64,000 nt of DNA from Actinomycetospora corticicola (GTDB lineage Bacteria > Actinomycetota > Actinomycetes > Mycobacteriales > Pseudonocardiaceae), in the NCBI RefSeq assembly GCF_013409505.1, contig NZ_JACCBN010000001.1, forward strand, positions 2,666,001 through 2,730,000. Direction: 5' to 3'. The position numbers and the translations under genes were made by a program. The notes beneath the pieces were generated by a model, which ran no database searches, had not been told where the DNA came from, and saw only the letters and a list, made by a program, of their open reading frames with translations. Shown one piece after another: positions 41,428 through 50,252 of this stretch. Each line of letters begins with the position of its first letter. Position 1 is the first letter of the stretch.

Positions 41428-42612
41428 ATGTTCACGTATCGCGCCGTCGTCATCGGCCTCGGCGGACTGGGTTCCGCCGCCCTGTACCGCCTCGCCACCG
41501 AACTCGGACCCGGCGTCCTCGGGCTCGAGCAGTTCGAGCTGGGCCATTCCCGCGGCGCCTCGCAGGACCATTCCCGGATCATCAGACTCGCTCAGCACCA
41601 GCCGCAGTACGCCGCGCTCGCCTCGGCCGCGTACAAGGCCTGGGACGAGGTGGAGGGCGAGTCGGGCCAGCAGATCGTCACCCGCACCGGCGGCCTCGTC
41701 ATCGAGGACCGGGCCGCTCGCCGCGGCGCCGCGACCGGATCGCGCAACATCGAGGGTTACACCGCGATGTTCGACCGCTTCGGCTACGCCTACGAGGTCC
41801 TCGACGCCGACGAGCTGGTCGCCCGGTGGCCCCAGTTCACCGTCACCGGCGACGTGCAGGCGCTCTACCAGCACGAATCCGGGATCGTCGACGCCGCTCG
41901 CGCCAACGCCGTGCACCTCGCGCTGGCCCGGGCGCACGGTGCCGAGGTCCGGGCGAACACCCCGGTGCGGTCCGTCCGTCCCGACGGCGAGGGCGTCGTC
42001 GTCGAGACCGACACCGCCACGATCCGGGCCGAACGCGTGGTCGTGGCCGCGGACGCCTGGACCAACCAGGTGCTCGCCGACACCGGGCTGCAGCTACCGC
42101 TGACGGTGCTGCGCGAGCAGGTCACCTACTACTCCACCCCGCACCTCGCCGAATTCGCGCCGTCACGGTTCCCGGTGTTCATGTGGCACGGGGCGCACAA
42201 CTTCTACGGGTTCCCGGTGTACGGCGAGGTCGCGACGAAACTCGGTCAGCACATGGGCGGCGAGGAGACCACCGCCGACACCCGCAGTTTCGTGCCCGAC
42301 GACGTGCGACGGGAACGGTACGCCGCATTCCTGTCCCACCACGTCCCGCGATTCCTCGGCCCGGAGCTGTACTCGAAGACCTGCCTCTACACGGTGCCAC
42401 CGGACCAGAACTTCATCCTCGACCGGCTGCCCGACCATCCACAGATCGTGGTCGCGAACGGCGCCGGACACGCCTACAAGTTCGCCGCCCTGATCGGGTC
42501 GCTGCTCGCCGACCTCGCGCTCGACCGCGGCCCCTCGCAGCCGATCGACGCCTTCACCCTCGACCGGCCGGCGCTGACCGACCCGTCGTTCCCCCGCAGC
42601 TTCCATGTCTGA
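41428..42612 (+). CDS. Sarcosine/N-methylamino-acid oxidase-like flavoprotein (SolA/MSOX family)
   Basis: A 394-residue FAD enzyme. N-terminal VVIGLGGLGSAALYRLA, RGASQDHSRIIRLAQHQPQY typical of the MSOX family, and KTCLYTVPPDQNFILDRLPD, whose Cys matches the residue that binds FAD covalently in monomeric sarcosine oxidase. C-terminal GAGHAYKFAALIGSLLADLA. It would oxidise an N-methyl amino acid (for example N-methylproline) releasing formaldehyde and H2O2. It is the first gene of the betaine operon. Confidence 0.88.
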   Translation: MFTYRAVVIGLGGLGSAALYRLATELGPGVLGLEQFELGHSRGASQDHSRIIRLAQHQPQYAALASAAYKAWDEVEGESGQQIVTRTGGLVIEDRAARRGAATGSRNIEGYTAMFDRFGYAYEVLDADELVARWPQFTVTGDVQALYQHESGIVDAARANAVHLALARAHGAEVRANTPVRSVRPDGEGVVVETDTATIRAERVVVAADAWTNQVLADTGLQLPLTVLREQVTYYSTPHLAEFAPSRFPVFMWHGAHNFYGFPVYGEVATKLGQHMGGEETTADTRSFVPDDVRRERYAAFLSHHVPRFLGPELYSKTCLYTVPPDQNFILDRLPDHPQIVVANGAGHAYKFAALIGSLLADLALDRGPSQPIDAFTLDRPALTDPSFPRSFHV

Positions 42613-42685
42613 GCCCTGGTTCGTCACCGAACGCGCCGCCGTCCCGACCCGCACCCCCACCCCACCGCTGGAGGGAGTCCCCGCG

Positions 42686-43990
42686 ATGACCGAGACCGTC
42701 GACCGGCCCACCGACCCCTACGCCGCGCTCCCGGCCCGCCCGATCGACCCGGCCCGGTTCTCGGACGAGGACACCTACGCCCAGACCCGGCTCCCGGTCG
42801 ATCTCGCCTCGACCCTGATCCCCGACGCCTACAGCTCGCCGGAGTTCTTCGCGCAGGAGCAGGACAAGGTCTTCACCTCCAGCTGGGTCGCGGTCGGCCT
42901 GGTCGGCGACCTGGACAAGCCGGGCCGCTGCGTCGTCGTGGAGGTCGCGGGGCGGTCGATCCTGATCACCCGCAACCGCCACGGCGAGCTGCGCGGCTTC
43001 CACAACCTCTGCCGCCACCGCGCCACGAAGCTGCTCGACGACGACGCCCGCGAGGTCGGCCACCGCAACCGCATCCGCTGCCCGTACCACAACTGGACCT
43101 ACGACACGGACGGCGCGTGCCTGGGCACCCCGCTCTTCGAGGGCTCCGACGTCCCGGCCGGCGAGGAGACCATCTTCGACCAGACGGCCAAGGGCTTCGA
43201 CAAGGCCGACTACGGCCTGCTCCCCGTATCCGTGGACAGCTGGGGCTTCTTCCTGTTCGTCACCCTCGCGCACGATCCCGAGCCCCTGACGACGGCCCTG
43301 GGCGACCTGCCCGAGCGATTCGCCGACTACCGCCTCGACGAGTGGACCGCGCAGCGTCGGCTGACCTACGACGTCGCCGCGAACTACAAGCTCATCGGCG
43401 AGAACTTCATGGAGTACTACCACCTGCCCTGGGTCCACCCCGAGCTCAACCAGGTCTCCAAGTTCTCCGACCACTACCGCTGGCAGGGCCCCGGCCTCTA
43501 CACCGGCATGTGCACCACCCCGGTCTCGGGCAACACCGAGGCCGGCGGCTGGGACGGGCTCTCCCCCCTGCGCACCCTCGGACCGCAGGACGCCGACGCC
43601 GGCCGCTTCGTGTGGCTGTTCCCGTCCACCGCCCTGGTGGTGCTGCCCAACCACGCCTTCGTGCTGTTCAACCGGCCGGTCGCCGCGAACCGCACCGTCG
43701 AGACCGCGGTCCTGCTCACCCACCCCGAGGCCGCCGACGACGCGGACGCCGAGGCCGGGATCGAGCAGCTGGCGAAGTTCTGGGACCTGGTGAACCGGCA
43801 GGACCTCGAGATCGTCGAGCGCGTGCAGGAGGGGCTGGAGAACCCCGCCTACCGTGGCGGGCGGATGTGCTTCCGCTTCGAGGAGCCGCTGCACCGCTTC
43901 CAGAACATGGTCATCGACAAGATGGTCGGCCTCGACCGGGTCCCCGCCGGCGACGAGGACACCATGACCCGGATGTTCCCCGACCCGTGA
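42686..43990 (+). CDS. Rieske-type oxygenase alpha subunit (betaine demethylase-like)
   Basis: A 434-residue ring-hydroxylating-type oxygenase. Rieske [2Fe-2S] ligands Cys109, His111 (CRHRATKLL) and Cys132, His135 (CPYHNWTYD). Mononuclear iron site NFMEYYHLPWVHPELNQVS (two His and a conserved bridging acid upstream). It resembles glycine-betaine/stachydrine/carnitine demethylases (GbcA-like) that remove an N-methyl as formaldehyde. ATG 42686 follows GGAGGGA; the 42605 ATG inside the previous gene lacks a site. Its partner reductase is encoded at 45705. Confidence 0.9.
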   Translation: MTETVDRPTDPYAALPARPIDPARFSDEDTYAQTRLPVDLASTLIPDAYSSPEFFAQEQDKVFTSSWVAVGLVGDLDKPGRCVVVEVAGRSILITRNRHGELRGFHNLCRHRATKLLDDDAREVGHRNRIRCPYHNWTYDTDGACLGTPLFEGSDVPAGEETIFDQTAKGFDKADYGLLPVSVDSWGFFLFVTLAHDPEPLTTALGDLPERFADYRLDEWTAQRRLTYDVAANYKLIGENFMEYYHLPWVHPELNQVSKFSDHYRWQGPGLYTGMCTTPVSGNTEAGGWDGLSPLRTLGPQDADAGRFVWLFPSTALVVLPNHAFVLFNRPVAANRTVETAVLLTHPEAADDADAEAGIEQLAKFWDLVNRQDLEIVERVQEGLENPAYRGGRMCFRFEEPLHRFQNMVIDKMVGLDRVPAGDEDTMTRMFPDP

Positions 43991-45411
43991 CCGCGACCCT
44001 GCCCGTCCCTCCGGCCCCGGCAGCCCTCGACGGACGCACGCTGCCCGTCGAGGACCCGGCCACCGAGGAGACCATCGCCCACATCGCCCGGGGCGGCGCC
44101 GCCGAGGTCGACCGGGCCATCGCCGCAGCCCGGTCGGCCACGCGCACGATGCGCGACACGGCCCCTCTCGAGCGCGGCCGCGCGCTGCGCCGGCTCGCCG
44201 CCGAGGTCGACGGCGCCGCGGAGGAGCTCGCGCGGCTGGAGTCGCTGGACACCGGCAAGCCGCTCTCGCTGGCCCGTGGCGAGGTCGCCGGCTGCGTGAG
44301 CTACCTGGACTACTACGCCGGGGCGGCCGGCACGCTGCAGGGCGAGAGCATCCCGCTCGGACCCGGGTCGCTGGCCTGGACGGTGCCCGAGCCGGTCGGG
44401 GTCAGCGCGCACATCGTGCCGTGGAACGCGCCGCTGTCGATGCTGTGCCGCAGCGTCGCGCCCGCCCTCGCAGCCGGCAACACCGCGGTGGTCAAACCGG
44501 CCGAGCAGACGCCGCTCACCGCCCTGCGCTTCGCCGGGCTCGTCGAGGCCGCAGGCTTCCCGACCGGCACCTATGAGGTGGTGACGGGGCTCGGTGCGGA
44601 GGCCGGGGCCGCGCTGGCCGCCCACGGCGGGATCGGGTCCCTGACGTTCACCGGCTCGGTCGTCACCGGCCGGGCGGTCCTGCGCGCCGCCGCCGAGCAC
44701 ATCACCCCCGTGGTCACCGAGCTCGGCGGCAAGTCCCCGCAGATCGTGTTCGCCGACGCCGACCTCGACGACGTCGCCCGCCAGGTCGTCACCGGGTTCA
44801 CGGCGAACTCCGGCCAGTACTGCGACGCCGGGTCGCGACTGCTGGTCGACCGGGCCGTCGCGGCCGAGCTCGTCGAGCGCATCCGCGCCCGCGCGGGCGC
44901 ACTGACCCTCGGGGCCGGCGTCGACGACCCGGACCTCGGGCCGATGGTGTCCGCGCCGCACCGGCGACGGGTGTCTGAGTACGTCGACCTGGGCCGCGCC
45001 GAGGGCGCCGACGCCCCGACCCCGCCGCAGGCGCTGCCCGGCGTCGGGCACTTCGTGGCCCCGACCGTGTTCACCGGCGTCACGCCGGACATGCGGATCG
45101 CCCGCGAGGAGATCTTCGGGCCGGTCCTCGCGGTGCTGGAGTTCGGCACCGAGGACGAGGCCCTCGAGCTGGCCGACGCCACGGACTACGGGCTCGGGGT
45201 CGGCATCCACACCGCCGACATCGACCGGGCGCTGCGCGTGGCCGACCGGGTCGACGCCGGCTACGTGATGATCAACGAGTACTTCGGCGGAGGGGTGGCG
45301 GTCCCCTTCGGCGGCACGAAGCTCTCCGGCACCGGCCGGGAACGCGGCCTGGTCGCGCTCGAGAGCTACCTGACCCGCAAGACCGTCGTCGCCCGGAGGA
45401 GGGCCTCGTGA
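43987..45411 (+). CDS. Aldehyde dehydrogenase (betaine-aldehyde-dehydrogenase-like)
   Basis: A 474-residue NAD(P)+-dependent ALDH: VVKPAEQTPLTALRFAGLVE, catalytic Glu in VTELGGKSPQIVF, catalytic Cys in FTANSGQYCDAGSRLLVD, and REEIFGPVLAVLEFGTEDEA. GTG start overlaps the Rieske stop (GTGA), and its own stop overlaps the next reading frame in the same way. It might oxidise an aldehyde from demethylation or a later semialdehyde; the exact substrate is open. Confidence 0.9.
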   Translation: MTATLPVPPAPAALDGRTLPVEDPATEETIAHIARGGAAEVDRAIAAARSATRTMRDTAPLERGRALRRLAAEVDGAAEELARLESLDTGKPLSLARGEVAGCVSYLDYYAGAAGTLQGESIPLGPGSLAWTVPEPVGVSAHIVPWNAPLSMLCRSVAPALAAGNTAVVKPAEQTPLTALRFAGLVEAAGFPTGTYEVVTGLGAEAGAALAAHGGIGSLTFTGSVVTGRAVLRAAAEHITPVVTELGGKSPQIVFADADLDDVARQVVTGFTANSGQYCDAGSRLLVDRAVAAELVERIRARAGALTLGAGVDDPDLGPMVSAPHRRRVSEYVDLGRAEGADAPTPPQALPGVGHFVAPTVFTGVTPDMRIAREEIFGPVLAVLEFGTEDEALELADATDYGLGVGIHTADIDRALRVADRVDAGYVMINEYFGGGVAVPFGGTKLSGTGRERGLVALESYLTRKTVVARRRAS

Positions 45412-45671
45412 GCACCCCGACCACCACCTCCGCCGAGGTCGTCGTCATCGGCGGCGGCCTGGAGGGCTGCTCCGCGGCCTGGGCCCTGACCCGCCGCGGC
45501 GTCACCGACGTCGTCATCGTCGAACGCCTGGGAGGCGTCGCGGACCTCGGCGTGGACGGCAAGAGCTCCGACGACGACATCCCCGCCACCGACTTCCGGC
45601 TGTCCCGGTTCGCCGAGGGGGCGCTGCTCACCAGCCCGCACCCCTACGTCGGCGCCGGCCAGGTGCGCTGA
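45408..45671 (+). pseudogene. Collapsed FAD-dependent oxidoreductase (internal deletion remnant)
   Basis: An 87-residue frame, GTG overlapping the ALDH stop. The first about 45 residues are a dinucleotide-binding start (EVVVIGGGLEGCSAAWALTR, DVVIVERLGG) as in sarcosine-oxidase-beta-like proteins. The last about 30 (TDFRLSRFAEGALLTSPHPY, VGAGQVR) resemble the C-terminus of the same family. The roughly 300 catalytic residues in between are missing while the frame is intact. This suggests a precise internal deletion that keeps translational coupling with its neighbours. Confidence 0.65.
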
Positions 45672-45704
45672 GCACCCGCACCCGTCCGACCGAGGGAGGT
45701 TCCC

Positions 45705-46649
45705 GTGGAACTGATCGTCCGTGACCGCCGCGACGAGGCCGACGGCGTCGTCTCGCTGACCCTGGCCGACCCCGAGGGCCACGACCTGCCCGTCTGGACG
45801 GCGGGGGCGCACGTGGACCTGACCGTCGACCTCGGCGACGACGCCCACGTCGTCCGCCAGTACTCGCTGTCCTCGGACCCGGCCGACCGCGCGGCGTGGC
45901 GCCTCGGCGTCCTGCGCGAACCCGCGGGCCGCGGCGGGTCCGAGTTCGTCTGCACCAAGCTCGACGTGGGCGACCTCGTCGAGGTCTCCGCGCCCCGCAA
46001 CCACTTCGAGCTGGCCCCGGCCACGGACTACCTGTTCGTCGCCGGCGGCATCGGGATCACCCCGATCCTCGCCATGATCGCCCACGCCCGGGCCGTCGGC
46101 GCCCGCTGGTCGTTGGTCTACGGCGGGCGCACCCGGTCCTCGATGGCCTTCCTCGACGAGCTCGCCGTGTACGGCGAGCGCGTCACCGTCGTCCCGCAGG
46201 ACGAGCAGGGGCTGCTCCCGCTCGCGGCCGTCCTCGGCGATCTCGACCCGCGCACCGCCGTCTACGCCTGCGGGCCCGAGGCGATGCTCGCCGCGGTCGA
46301 GGCGACCGTCCCGCACCGGGCCGCCCTGCACCTCGAGCGGTTCACGCCGAAGGTGATCGAGGTCGAAGGTCCCGACGAGGCCTTCCAGGTCGAGTTCGCG
46401 ACCTCCGGGCTCACCGCGACCGTCCCGGCCGAGAGCACCGTCCTCGCCGTCGCGGAGGAGCTCGGTCTGCCCGTCGACTTCTCCTGCCGCGAGGGCACCT
46501 GCGGCAGCTGCGAGACCCCGATCCTCACCGGCCGCGCCGAACACCGGGACTCCGTGCTCGACGAGGCCGAACAGGCGGAGAACACCTGCCTGATGATCTG
46601 CGTGTCCCGCGCCGAGCGCGGCTGCACGACGCTGCGGCTGGACCTCTAG
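45705..46649 (+). CDS. Rieske-oxygenase reductase (FMN/NAD/[2Fe-2S], phthalate-dioxygenase-reductase type)
   Basis: A 314-residue reductase. FMN-binding HVVRQYSLSSDPADRAAWRL, NAD-binding FVAGGIGITPILAMIAHARA, and C-terminal plant-type ferredoxin CREGTCGSCETPILTG with a final Cys in TCLMICVSRAERGC. It passes NAD(P)H electrons to the Rieske oxygenase encoded three genes upstream. GTG 45705 follows GGGAGG. The next gene's ATG directly follows its TAG, so the pair is coupled. Confidence 0.92.
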   Translation: MELIVRDRRDEADGVVSLTLADPEGHDLPVWTAGAHVDLTVDLGDDAHVVRQYSLSSDPADRAAWRLGVLREPAGRGGSEFVCTKLDVGDLVEVSAPRNHFELAPATDYLFVAGGIGITPILAMIAHARAVGARWSLVYGGRTRSSMAFLDELAVYGERVTVVPQDEQGLLPLAAVLGDLDPRTAVYACGPEAMLAAVEATVPHRAALHLERFTPKVIEVEGPDEAFQVEFATSGLTATVPAESTVLAVAEELGLPVDFSCREGTCGSCETPILTGRAEHRDSVLDEAEQAENTCLMICVSRAERGCTTLRLDL

Positions 46650-47756
46650 ATGAAGATCGAGCGCATCCACGTCCACCAGGCCCTGCTCCCGGTCGTCGGC
46701 GAGCCCTACCGCATGTCCCACACGACGGTGCACGAGCTCGACAGCACGCTGGTCGAGGTCGTCACCGCCGACGGCCGGCACGGGTGGGGCGAGACCTGCC
46801 CGCTCGGGCCGGTGTACCAGCCCCACCACGCCCTCGGCGCCCGCGCCGCACTCGAGCAGATCGCCCCCGGCCTCGTCGGGACGGAGATCGACTCACCCCG
46901 GCGTCTCGCGCAGCGGATGGACGAGCTGCTCGCGGGCCACGGCTACGCCAAGGCCGCCCTCGACGCCGCCGTCCTCGACCTCCTCGGGCAGGAACTCGGC
47001 GTCCCGGTCTCGACGCTGCTCGGAGGCGCACTCGTCGACCGCGTGCCCTCCTACTACTCGGTGATCGTCGGGACCCCCGAGGACAGCGCCCGCAGCGCGG
47101 CGGCGGCCGTCGCGGCGGGCTACCCCCGGGTGCAGGTGAAGATCGGCGGACGGGACCTCGAGCAGGACGTCGAGACCGTGCACCGCGTGTGGGAGGCGGT
47201 CGGGTACCGGGCCCGGCTCGCCGTCGACGCGAACCGCGCGATGACCGCGGCCCACGCCCTGCAGTTCGACCGGCTCACCGCCGACGTCCCGTTCGTCCTC
47301 GAGCAGCCGTGCAACACGCTCGGGGAGATGGCGCTGCTGCGCGGGCGGCTGACGCACCCGGTCGCGCTGGACGAGAACACCGAGGACGTCGACACCGTGC
47401 TCCGCGCGGTCACGGAGGGCCTCGCCGACGCGTTCTCGTTCAAGGTGACGCGGCTGGGCGGCCCGACGCGGGCGGCGCAGGCGCGCGACCTCTGCGCCCT
47501 GCGCTCGGTCCCCCACACCGTCGACGACGCCTGGGGAGGCTCGGTCGTCGCCGCCGCGTGCCTGCACCTCGCCGCGACCGTCGAGCCGCACCTGCTCGAG
47601 GGCGTCTGGATCGCACAGGACTACATCGAGGGGCACCACGACCCGCAGCGACCCGTCGTGGTGCAGGACGGGCACCTCGCCGTGCCGCAGGGGCCGGGCC
47701 TCGGGGTGACGCCCGATCCGGCGTCGCTGACCCCGCTCGCGACCTACGGCGGCTGA
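46650..47756 (+). CDS. hpbD: HpbD-like (hydroxy)proline-betaine 2-epimerase, enolase superfamily
   Basis: A 368-residue mandelate-racemase-subgroup enzyme. It carries stretches I recall as distinctive of hydroxyproline-betaine epimerase HpbD: GWGETCPLGPVYQPHHALGA, GYAKAALDAAVLDLLG, VPFVLEQPCNTLGEM, VDDAWGGSVVAAACLHLA and LLEGVWIAQDYI. Catalytic lysines are in VQVKIGG and FSFKVTRLGG; metal ligands in AVDANR, LEQPC and LDENTED. It would invert the C2 centre of proline betaine or 4-hydroxyproline betaine before demethylation by the Rieske system in the same operon. Confidence 0.83.
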   Translation: MKIERIHVHQALLPVVGEPYRMSHTTVHELDSTLVEVVTADGRHGWGETCPLGPVYQPHHALGARAALEQIAPGLVGTEIDSPRRLAQRMDELLAGHGYAKAALDAAVLDLLGQELGVPVSTLLGGALVDRVPSYYSVIVGTPEDSARSAAAAVAAGYPRVQVKIGGRDLEQDVETVHRVWEAVGYRARLAVDANRAMTAAHALQFDRLTADVPFVLEQPCNTLGEMALLRGRLTHPVALDENTEDVDTVLRAVTEGLADAFSFKVTRLGGPTRAAQARDLCALRSVPHTVDDAWGGSVVAAACLHLAATVEPHLLEGVWIAQDYIEGHHDPQRPVVVQDGHLAVPQGPGLGVTPDPASLTPLATYGG

Positions 47757-47768
47757 GCCCGGCCCCGG

Positions 47769-49358
47769 TCACTCGGGTCCCGGTGCCCCCGTCAGGCCGA
47801 GCTCCTCGTTGTCGAGCTCGGCCTGCACCCGGAGCACCACCTCGTCGTCGATGTCCCCGTCGTCGCGCAGCGCGACGAGCACCCGGCGTCGTTCGCGGAC
47901 CAGCGCGAGCCGCACCGCCGTCTCGACGTCGTCGTCGCGTCGCCGGCGCTCGTCGTCGAGGACCGCGCCCTGGCGGGCCCGGCGGTCCTCGTGCTCGGCC
48001 CGGAGCCTGTCGACGAGGGCGTCGGGTGCGCCGTGGTCGGCGGCGGCGCGCGGGAGGACCGCGAGGGCCCCGTCGAGGGTGCGGGTGTGGGCCAGGGCCA
48101 TCTCCTCCTCGGCGGCGGTGTCGGGGCCGTAGCGCGCGACGCGGACGACGGCGGGGAGGGTCAGTCCCTGCACGACGAGCGTCACGAGGATGACCCCGCA
48201 GGTGATGACGAGGAGCAGGTCGCGGTCCGGGAAGGGCGACCCGTCGGCGGTGGTGAGCGGCACGGCGAGGGCGATCGCGAGCGAGACGGCCCCGCGGAAC
48301 CCGGACCACGCGAGCGGCAGCCGTTCCCGCGTCGACATCCGCCGGGCCCGCTGGCTCGCGCGCCGGTCGACCAGCCGGATCACGTAGGGCACCACGTTCA
48401 GCCACGCGAGGCGGGTGAGGATCACCGCGACCGAGACGAGCACCGCCGCGAGCACCCCGAACCCGAGCGTGCGCGACGACAGCCCGGACACCGCGGCCGG
48501 GAGCTCCAACCCGACGAGGAGGAAGAGCGTCGCGTTGAGCAGGAAGGTCGTGATCCGCCAGAACGCGTGCGCCTGGACCCGGGTGCGCGCGCCGATCGTC
48601 CGTGGCCCGACCCTCCCGAGGGCGAGCCCGCAGACCACCACCGCGAGCACCCCGGAGGCATGGATCTCCTCGGCGAGCAGGAAGGCGACGAACGGGGTCA
48701 GCACGCTGATGACGCTCTCGAGCAACGGGTCCCGCGCGGCGCGCCGGACCCGCGTCGCGACCCAGGCCAGGACGAGCCCGATCGCGATCCCGCCGAGGTA
48801 GGACACCGCGAAGTCGCCGAGCACCGGGAGCGCCTCGAACGCCTCGGTCTTGGTCGCCACGCCGACGGCCACCCCGAAGAGCACGAGCGCGGTCCCGTCG
48901 TTGACCAGGCTCTCGGCCCGCAGCATCGTCAGCGGCCGCCGCGGGAGACCGCGCGCGACGGCGGTCACCGCGGTCGCGTCCGTCGGCGCGAGGATCGCCC
49001 CGAGGACGAACCCGACCGGCCAGCTCAGCCCGAGCACGAGGTGCGCGGTCGCCGCCACCGCGGCCGCGGTCGCCACGACGAGGAAGACCGAGGACAGCAC
49101 GAGGGTCCGCAGGTCGTTGCGGATCGACCGCAGCGAGGTCGTCAGCGCCTCCCAGTACAGCAGCGCCGGCAGGAACAGCAGCACCACGAGCTCAGGCGGC
49201 ACCCGGATCTCCGAGGTGAACGGCACGAACCCGAGCCCCACGCCGCCGACGATGAGCAGGACGGGCCCGTTGAAGCCGGTGCGCTTCGCGAGCATCTCCG
49301 CCACGACCACCGCGACTCCGCAGAACACGAGCACCGCGAGGCCCGTGATGTCGTACAT
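47769..49358 (-). CDS. CPA1-family Na+/H+ antiporter
   Basis: A 529-residue protein with 12 or so TM segments (ITGLAVLVFCGVAVVVAEML, LVVLLFLPALLYWEALTTSL, VGFVLGAILAPTDATAVTAV) and the antiporter signature RAESLVNDGTALVLFGVAVG with the ND pair. The last about 100 residues (DALVDRLRAEHEDRRARQGA, VRLALVRERRRVLVALRDDG) are a charged cytoplasmic tail. It exchanges Na+ or K+ for protons. ATG 49358 gives a normal first TM segment. Confidence 0.9.
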   Translation of the reverse strand: MYDITGLAVLVFCGVAVVVAEMLAKRTGFNGPVLLIVGGVGLGFVPFTSEIRVPPELVVLLFLPALLYWEALTTSLRSIRNDLRTLVLSSVFLVVATAAAVAATAHLVLGLSWPVGFVLGAILAPTDATAVTAVARGLPRRPLTMLRAESLVNDGTALVLFGVAVGVATKTEAFEALPVLGDFAVSYLGGIAIGLVLAWVATRVRRAARDPLLESVISVLTPFVAFLLAEEIHASGVLAVVVCGLALGRVGPRTIGARTRVQAHAFWRITTFLLNATLFLLVGLELPAAVSGLSSRTLGFGVLAAVLVSVAVILTRLAWLNVVPYVIRLVDRRASQRARRMSTRERLPLAWSGFRGAVSLAIALAVPLTTADGSPFPDRDLLLVITCGVILVTLVVQGLTLPAVVRVARYGPDTAAEEEMALAHTRTLDGALAVLPRAAADHGAPDALVDRLRAEHEDRRARQGAVLDDERRRRDDDVETAVRLALVRERRRVLVALRDDGDIDDEVVLRVQAELDNEELGLTGAPGPE

Positions 49359-49485
49359 CACGCCATCTTCACACCGAACCGGGCGGACCGTCCGCAGGAA
49401 CCGACCCGTCAAGGTCTCCCGCGTCGCCGTCAACGAGGCGTCAAGGTCCGGCGCCGATCCCGGCCCGCCGCGCCACGCTGCTCCG

Positions 49486-50214
49486 ATGACGGAGCGGGGA
49501 CGCACGACCACCAGGGTGGCCGCGGTGGTGGCGCCGTTCGTCGTCGCCTGGATCGCGGGGCTGCTGCACGACGTCCTCGCCAACACCGACGCGACGCTGG
49601 TGCTCGTCCTGGTCGTGGTCGCGGCGGCGGCCCTCGGGGACCGGCTCGCCGGTGTCCTCGCCGCCCTCGCCTCGGCCGCGGCATTCGACTTCTTCCTCAC
49701 CGCCCCGGTCGACAGCTTCGCGATCGTCGGGCGGGAGGACGTCGAGACCGCGGTCCTGCTGCTCACGATCGGCGTCGCGGTCAGCGAGATCGCGTCGTGG
49801 GGACGGCGGCAGCAGGTCACGTCGGGACAGCGGGCCGACTACCTGGACGGCGTCGCCCGCGCGACGCGCCTCGCCGCGGAGGGCTCGCCGTTGGTGGCCG
49901 ACACGATCACCCGCATGATCAGTGAGGTGCTCGACCTCGACGCGTGCCGGTACGACCCGTTCGCGGTGCCCGGCGCGACGCCGGACCGCCCCGTCCTGCA
50001 CCGCGACGGCTCGATCTCGCAGAACGGTCACGCCGTGGACGTCCGCCGCGAGGGCCTGCCGGGGATGGACGTGATCGAACTGGCCGCCGGGCACGACGCC
50101 GGGTGCTTCCTCCTGACGGCGAGTACCGAGGTCCGGCGTCCGGAGCCCGAGCAGCTGCTCGTCGCCGTGACCCTGGCCGAGCAGCTGCCCGCGGCGCGCC
50201 GAACCTCGTCCTGA
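49486..50214 (+). CDS. DUF4118 membrane protein (KdpD-like sensor domain, no kinase)
   Basis: A 242-residue protein with four close TM segments (VVAPFVVAWIAGLLHDVLA, LVLVLVVVAAAALGDRLAG, AALASAAAFDFFLTAPVDS, AVLLLTIGVAVSEIASWG) matching DUF4118 of KdpD-type kinases. A GAF-like tail of about 100 residues follows. There is no histidine-kinase domain. It diverges from the antiporter gene (127 bp), hinting at a shared role in ion or osmotic response. Confidence 0.82.
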   Translation: MTERGRTTTRVAAVVAPFVVAWIAGLLHDVLANTDATLVLVLVVVAAAALGDRLAGVLAALASAAAFDFFLTAPVDSFAIVGREDVETAVLLLTIGVAVSEIASWGRRQQVTSGQRADYLDGVARATRLAAEGSPLVADTITRMISEVLDLDACRYDPFAVPGATPDRPVLHRDGSISQNGHAVDVRREGLPGMDVIELAAGHDAGCFLLTASTEVRRPEPEQLLVAVTLAEQLPAARRTSS

Positions 50215-50252
50215 CGACGGGTACGGGCGCCCGTGTCCGCGGGGCGGAGCGG

